Assembly: GCF_030272695.1 (NCBI RefSeq)
Contig: NZ_JARFYN010000041.1
Coordinates: 1-59,907 of the forward strand
Source: Martinezella calliandrae
Lineage (GTDB): Bacteria > Pseudomonadota > Alphaproteobacteria > Rhizobiales > Rhizobiaceae
Reading direction: 5' to 3'
DNA: 59,907 bases
The notes below the pieces were generated by a model, which saw nothing but the letters and a program-made list of their open reading frames with translations, had not been told where the DNA came from and did no database searches. Below, in pieces: positions 58,038-59,907 of this stretch; the first letter of the stretch is position 1, and each line of letters starts with the position of its first letter. The position numbers were made by a program, and so were the translations under genes.

Positions 58038-59687
58038 TTACCGTGTCAGCCGCTTATAGGTTACGCGGCTCGGATTGATGCTTTCGACGCCGAGGCGGCG
58101 CATCTTGTCCTGTTCGTAATCTTCGAAGTTGCCCTCGAACCATTCGACATGGCTGTCGCCTTCGAAAGCGAGGATATGCGTCGCCAAACGGTCGAGGAAC
58201 ATGCGATCGTGGCTGATGATCACGGCGCAGCCCGCGAAGTTTTCGAGCGCCACTTCAAGGGCGCCGAGCGTTTCGGTGTCGAGGTCGTTGGTCGGTTCGT
58301 CGAGCAAGAGGACATTGCCGCCGGCCTTCAGCATCTTGGCAAGGTGCACACGGTTGCGCTGACCACCGGACAGATTGCCGACCTTCTGCTGCTGGTCGCC
58401 ACCCTTGAAATTGAAGGTCGAGCAATAAGCTCGGGAATTCATTTCATACTTGCCAAGCTTGATGACCTCGGCGCCGCCTGAAATTTCCTCCCAGACGGTC
58501 TTGTTGCCGTCAAGCGCATCACGGCTCTGGTCGACATAGCCGAGATGAACCGTGTCGCCGATGCGGATGGAGCCGCTATCGGGCGTTTCCTGGCCGGTGA
58601 TCATCCGGAAGAGCGTCGTCTTGCCGGCGCCGTTCGGACCAATGACACCGACGATACCGCCGGGCGGCAGCTTCAGCGACAGGTCCTCGATCAAGACACG
58701 ATCGCCGTATCCCTTGGTGATGCCTTCCATTTCGATCACCACCTGGCCGAGACGCTCTCCGACCGGAATGATGATCTGCGCGTCGCCGGGACGCTGATTT
58801 TCGGCGGCATTGACCAGATCGTCATAGGCACGGATACGAGCCTTGGACTTGGCCTGGCGCGCCTTCGGGCTGGAAGCGATCCATTCCTGTTCGCGGGCAA
58901 GGGCTTTCTGACGGCTCGCTTCTTCGCGGCCTTCCTGAAGCATACGCTTCGCCTTGGCCTGCAGATAAGCGGAGTAGTTGCCCTCGTAGGGAATGCCGCG
59001 GCCGCGGTCGAGTTCGAGGATCCAGCCAGTGACGTTGTCGAGGAAGTAGCGGTCGTGGGTGACCATCAAAACCGCACCCGGATAGGCACGCAGGTGCTTT
59101 TCCAGCCAGGCGATGGTTTCCGCGTCAAGATGGTTGGTCGGTTCGTCGAGCAGCAGAACATCGGGCTGCGACAGCAGCAGCTTGCACAGCGCCACGCGAC
59201 GGCGTTCCCCGCCGGAGAGGTTCGTGACGTCGGCATCGCCCGGAGGGCAACGAAGCGCGTCCATCGCCATTTCCACCTGGCTTTCAAGGTCCCAGAGGTT
59301 CTGGCTGTCGATGATATCCTGGAGCTTGGCGCCCTCTTCCGCCGTCTCGTCGGAATAGTTCATCATCAATTCGTTGTAGCGATTAAGGATCTCGGTTTTC
59401 CTGGCCACGCCCTCCATGACGTTTTCAAGCGCCGTCTTTGCCGGATCGAGCTGCGGTTCCTGCGGCAGATAGCCAATAGTGGCTCCTTCGGCCAACCAAG
59501 CCTCGCCGGTATATTCCTTGTCGAGGCCGGCCATGATGCGCAAAACGGTCGATTTACCGGCGCCGTTCGGGCCGAGAATGCCGATCTTGGCGTCGGGATA
59601 GAAGGAGAGATGAATATTTTCGAGAATTTTCTTGGCGCCATAGGCCTTATTCAGACCGGCCATATGATAGATGAACTGACGTGCCAT
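58038..59687 (-). CDS. ettA: ABC-F protein, energy-dependent translational throttle EttA
   Basis: EttA binds the ribosomal E site and gates the first peptide bond according to ATP level. The start at 59687 (MARQFIYHMAGLNKAYG) is typical. The 549 residues contain two ABC modules: Walker A GPNGAGKST (39-47), signature NLSGGERRRVALCK and Walker B VLLLDEPTNHLD; then GPNGAGKTT, NLSGGQRNRVHLAK and VLLLDEPTNDLD. Between them lies the P-site tRNA interaction motif region (KAKRMLQEGREEASRQKAL, then WIASSPKARQAKSKARI). No membrane domain exists, as expected for ABC-F. It is a single gene with its own promoter and terminator. Confidence 0.96.
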   Translation of the reverse strand: MARQFIYHMAGLNKAYGAKKILENIHLSFYPDAKIGILGPNGAGKSTVLRIMAGLDKEYTGEAWLAEGATIGYLPQEPQLDPAKTALENVMEGVARKTEILNRYNELMMNYSDETAEEGAKLQDIIDSQNLWDLESQVEMAMDALRCPPGDADVTNLSGGERRRVALCKLLLSQPDVLLLDEPTNHLDAETIAWLEKHLRAYPGAVLMVTHDRYFLDNVTGWILELDRGRGIPYEGNYSAYLQAKAKRMLQEGREEASRQKALAREQEWIASSPKARQAKSKARIRAYDDLVNAAENQRPGDAQIIIPVGERLGQVVIEMEGITKGYGDRVLIEDLSLKLPPGGIVGVIGPNGAGKTTLFRMITGQETPDSGSIRIGDTVHLGYVDQSRDALDGNKTVWEEISGGAEVIKLGKYEMNSRAYCSTFNFKGGDQQQKVGNLSGGQRNRVHLAKMLKAGGNVLLLDEPTNDLDTETLGALEVALENFAGCAVIISHDRMFLDRLATHILAFEGDSHVEWFEGNFEDYEQDKMRRLGVESINPSRVTYKRLTR

Positions 59688-59749
59688 AGCTTGGGTTACT
59701 CCACGGGCGGACAACATTTCGAATTGTGCCGCTATGTAGGCGAAACCCC

Positions 59750-59775
59750 GCCCTCGGGCAACCTAGTCCGAGGGC
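59750..59775 (-). promoter_or_regulatory. Perfect 8-bp inverted repeat at the ettA transcription start region
   Basis: GCCCTCGG (59750-59757) and CCGAGGGC (59768-59775) flank a 10-bp centre. It begins directly downstream of the predicted -10 box and would lie at the very 5' end of the ettA mRNA, as a leader hairpin or an operator. Confidence 0.5.
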
Positions 59776-59776
59776 A

Positions 59777-59805
59777 TTTATAATCCCGGGGTCGCGGGAT
59801 GTCAG
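59777..59805 (-). promoter_or_regulatory. Predicted ettA promoter
   Basis: On the minus strand CTGACA (59805-59800) and TATAAA (59782-59777) are separated by 17 bp, close to the sigma-70 consensus. It lies about 90 bp upstream of the ettA ATG. Confidence 0.65.
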
Positions 59806-59852
59806 AATCCGCTCTCCAGAACCTAAACAAACCAGTGCATAGCTGATTAAAG

Positions 59853-59907
59853 CTACGCAGCCGCCTTGTTGTCTGGTTCCTGCTTCCCGCGCAAGTCCAC
59901 GACTTGT
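59853..59907 (-). CDS. Possible C-terminal end of a minus-strand gene running off the right edge
   Basis: The last 18 codons before a TAG at 59855-59853 read VVDLRGKQEPDNKAAA at the end. The composition looks like a natural charged tail, and the gap to the ettA promoter is small but sufficient. Too little is visible to identify it, and a chance reading cannot be excluded. Confidence 0.35.
   Translation of the reverse strand, partial: QVVDLRGKQEPDNKAAA

Noticed and set aside
1..59907. CRISPR arrays, tRNA genes, prophage or a toxin-antitoxin module
   Set aside because: No regularly spaced direct repeats, no tRNA-like cloverleaf and no phage or toxin families were seen on reading both strands.

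Overview
The window reads as a piece of an alphaproteobacterial chromosome from the Rhizobiaceae (Rhizobium/Agrobacterium type). Support comes from the gene content: a long-linker FtsZ, the alphaproteobacterial order recN-bamD-lpxC-ftsZ-ftsA-ftsQ-ddl, a PPi-type phosphofructokinase, the betaine-lipid genes btaAB, and an ArsR/methyltransferase regulator next to metF. GC-rich coding sequence and degenerate copies of the familiar rhizobial intergenic repeats agree with this. No tRNA, rRNA, CRISPR array, prophage or plasmid function was seen. The only RNA gene I am sure of is rnpB.

Layout, left to right. Base 1 lies inside the first gene of an IS607-type element that runs off the left edge. It is followed by an aminopeptidase P, a small 48-aa ORF with strong RNA hairpins, and an operon for SCO1, an FAD monooxygenase and prmA. 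Next are cheW, creA, an ArsR regulator with an AHSA1-type protein, and a sugar epimerase with a glycosyltransferase. A GNAT enzyme whose ribosome site lies in a hairpin comes before ligA, a CDP-diacylglycerol pyrophosphatase, recN and bamD.

From about 17.3 to 40.7 kb, on the minus strand, lies the division and cell-wall (dcw) cluster. In transcription order it is mraZ, rsmH, ftsL, ftsI, murE, murF, mraY, murD, ftsW, a 61-codon ORF, murG, murC and murB, then (after an interruption) ddl, ftsQ, ftsA, ftsZ and lpxC. The interruption, between murB and ddl, is an aquaporin gene plus an oppositely oriented MFS transporter. Upstream of mraZ are four TGGG boxes at an exact 10-bp period, overlapping a candidate promoter with a 17-bp spacer; they look like MraZ operators. 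rnpB sits immediately beyond.

From 41.3 to 54.4 kb there is a concentration of wall-cutting enzymes: two SLT-type transglycosylases, an AmpD-like amidase, a GH25 muramidase and an MltB-type transglycosylase. Interleaved are a DnaJ-domain protein, pfp, a LysE exporter, a class-C beta-lactamase-fold hydrolase, and btaAB behind candidate Pho boxes. The right end carries an EamA transporter, a 25-aa membrane peptide behind a perfect CtrA-type box, metF with its ArsR/methyltransferase regulator and a perfect 16-bp palindrome, and the ABC-F protein EttA.

The region is mostly housekeeping. The signals I found least ordinary are the 61-codon ORF wedged by 4-nt overlaps between ftsW and murG, the MraZ box array, the CtrA-box/25-aa peptide unit, the hairpin around the GNAT ribosome site, and the split of the dcw cluster. 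I did not find a clearly new multi-gene system.
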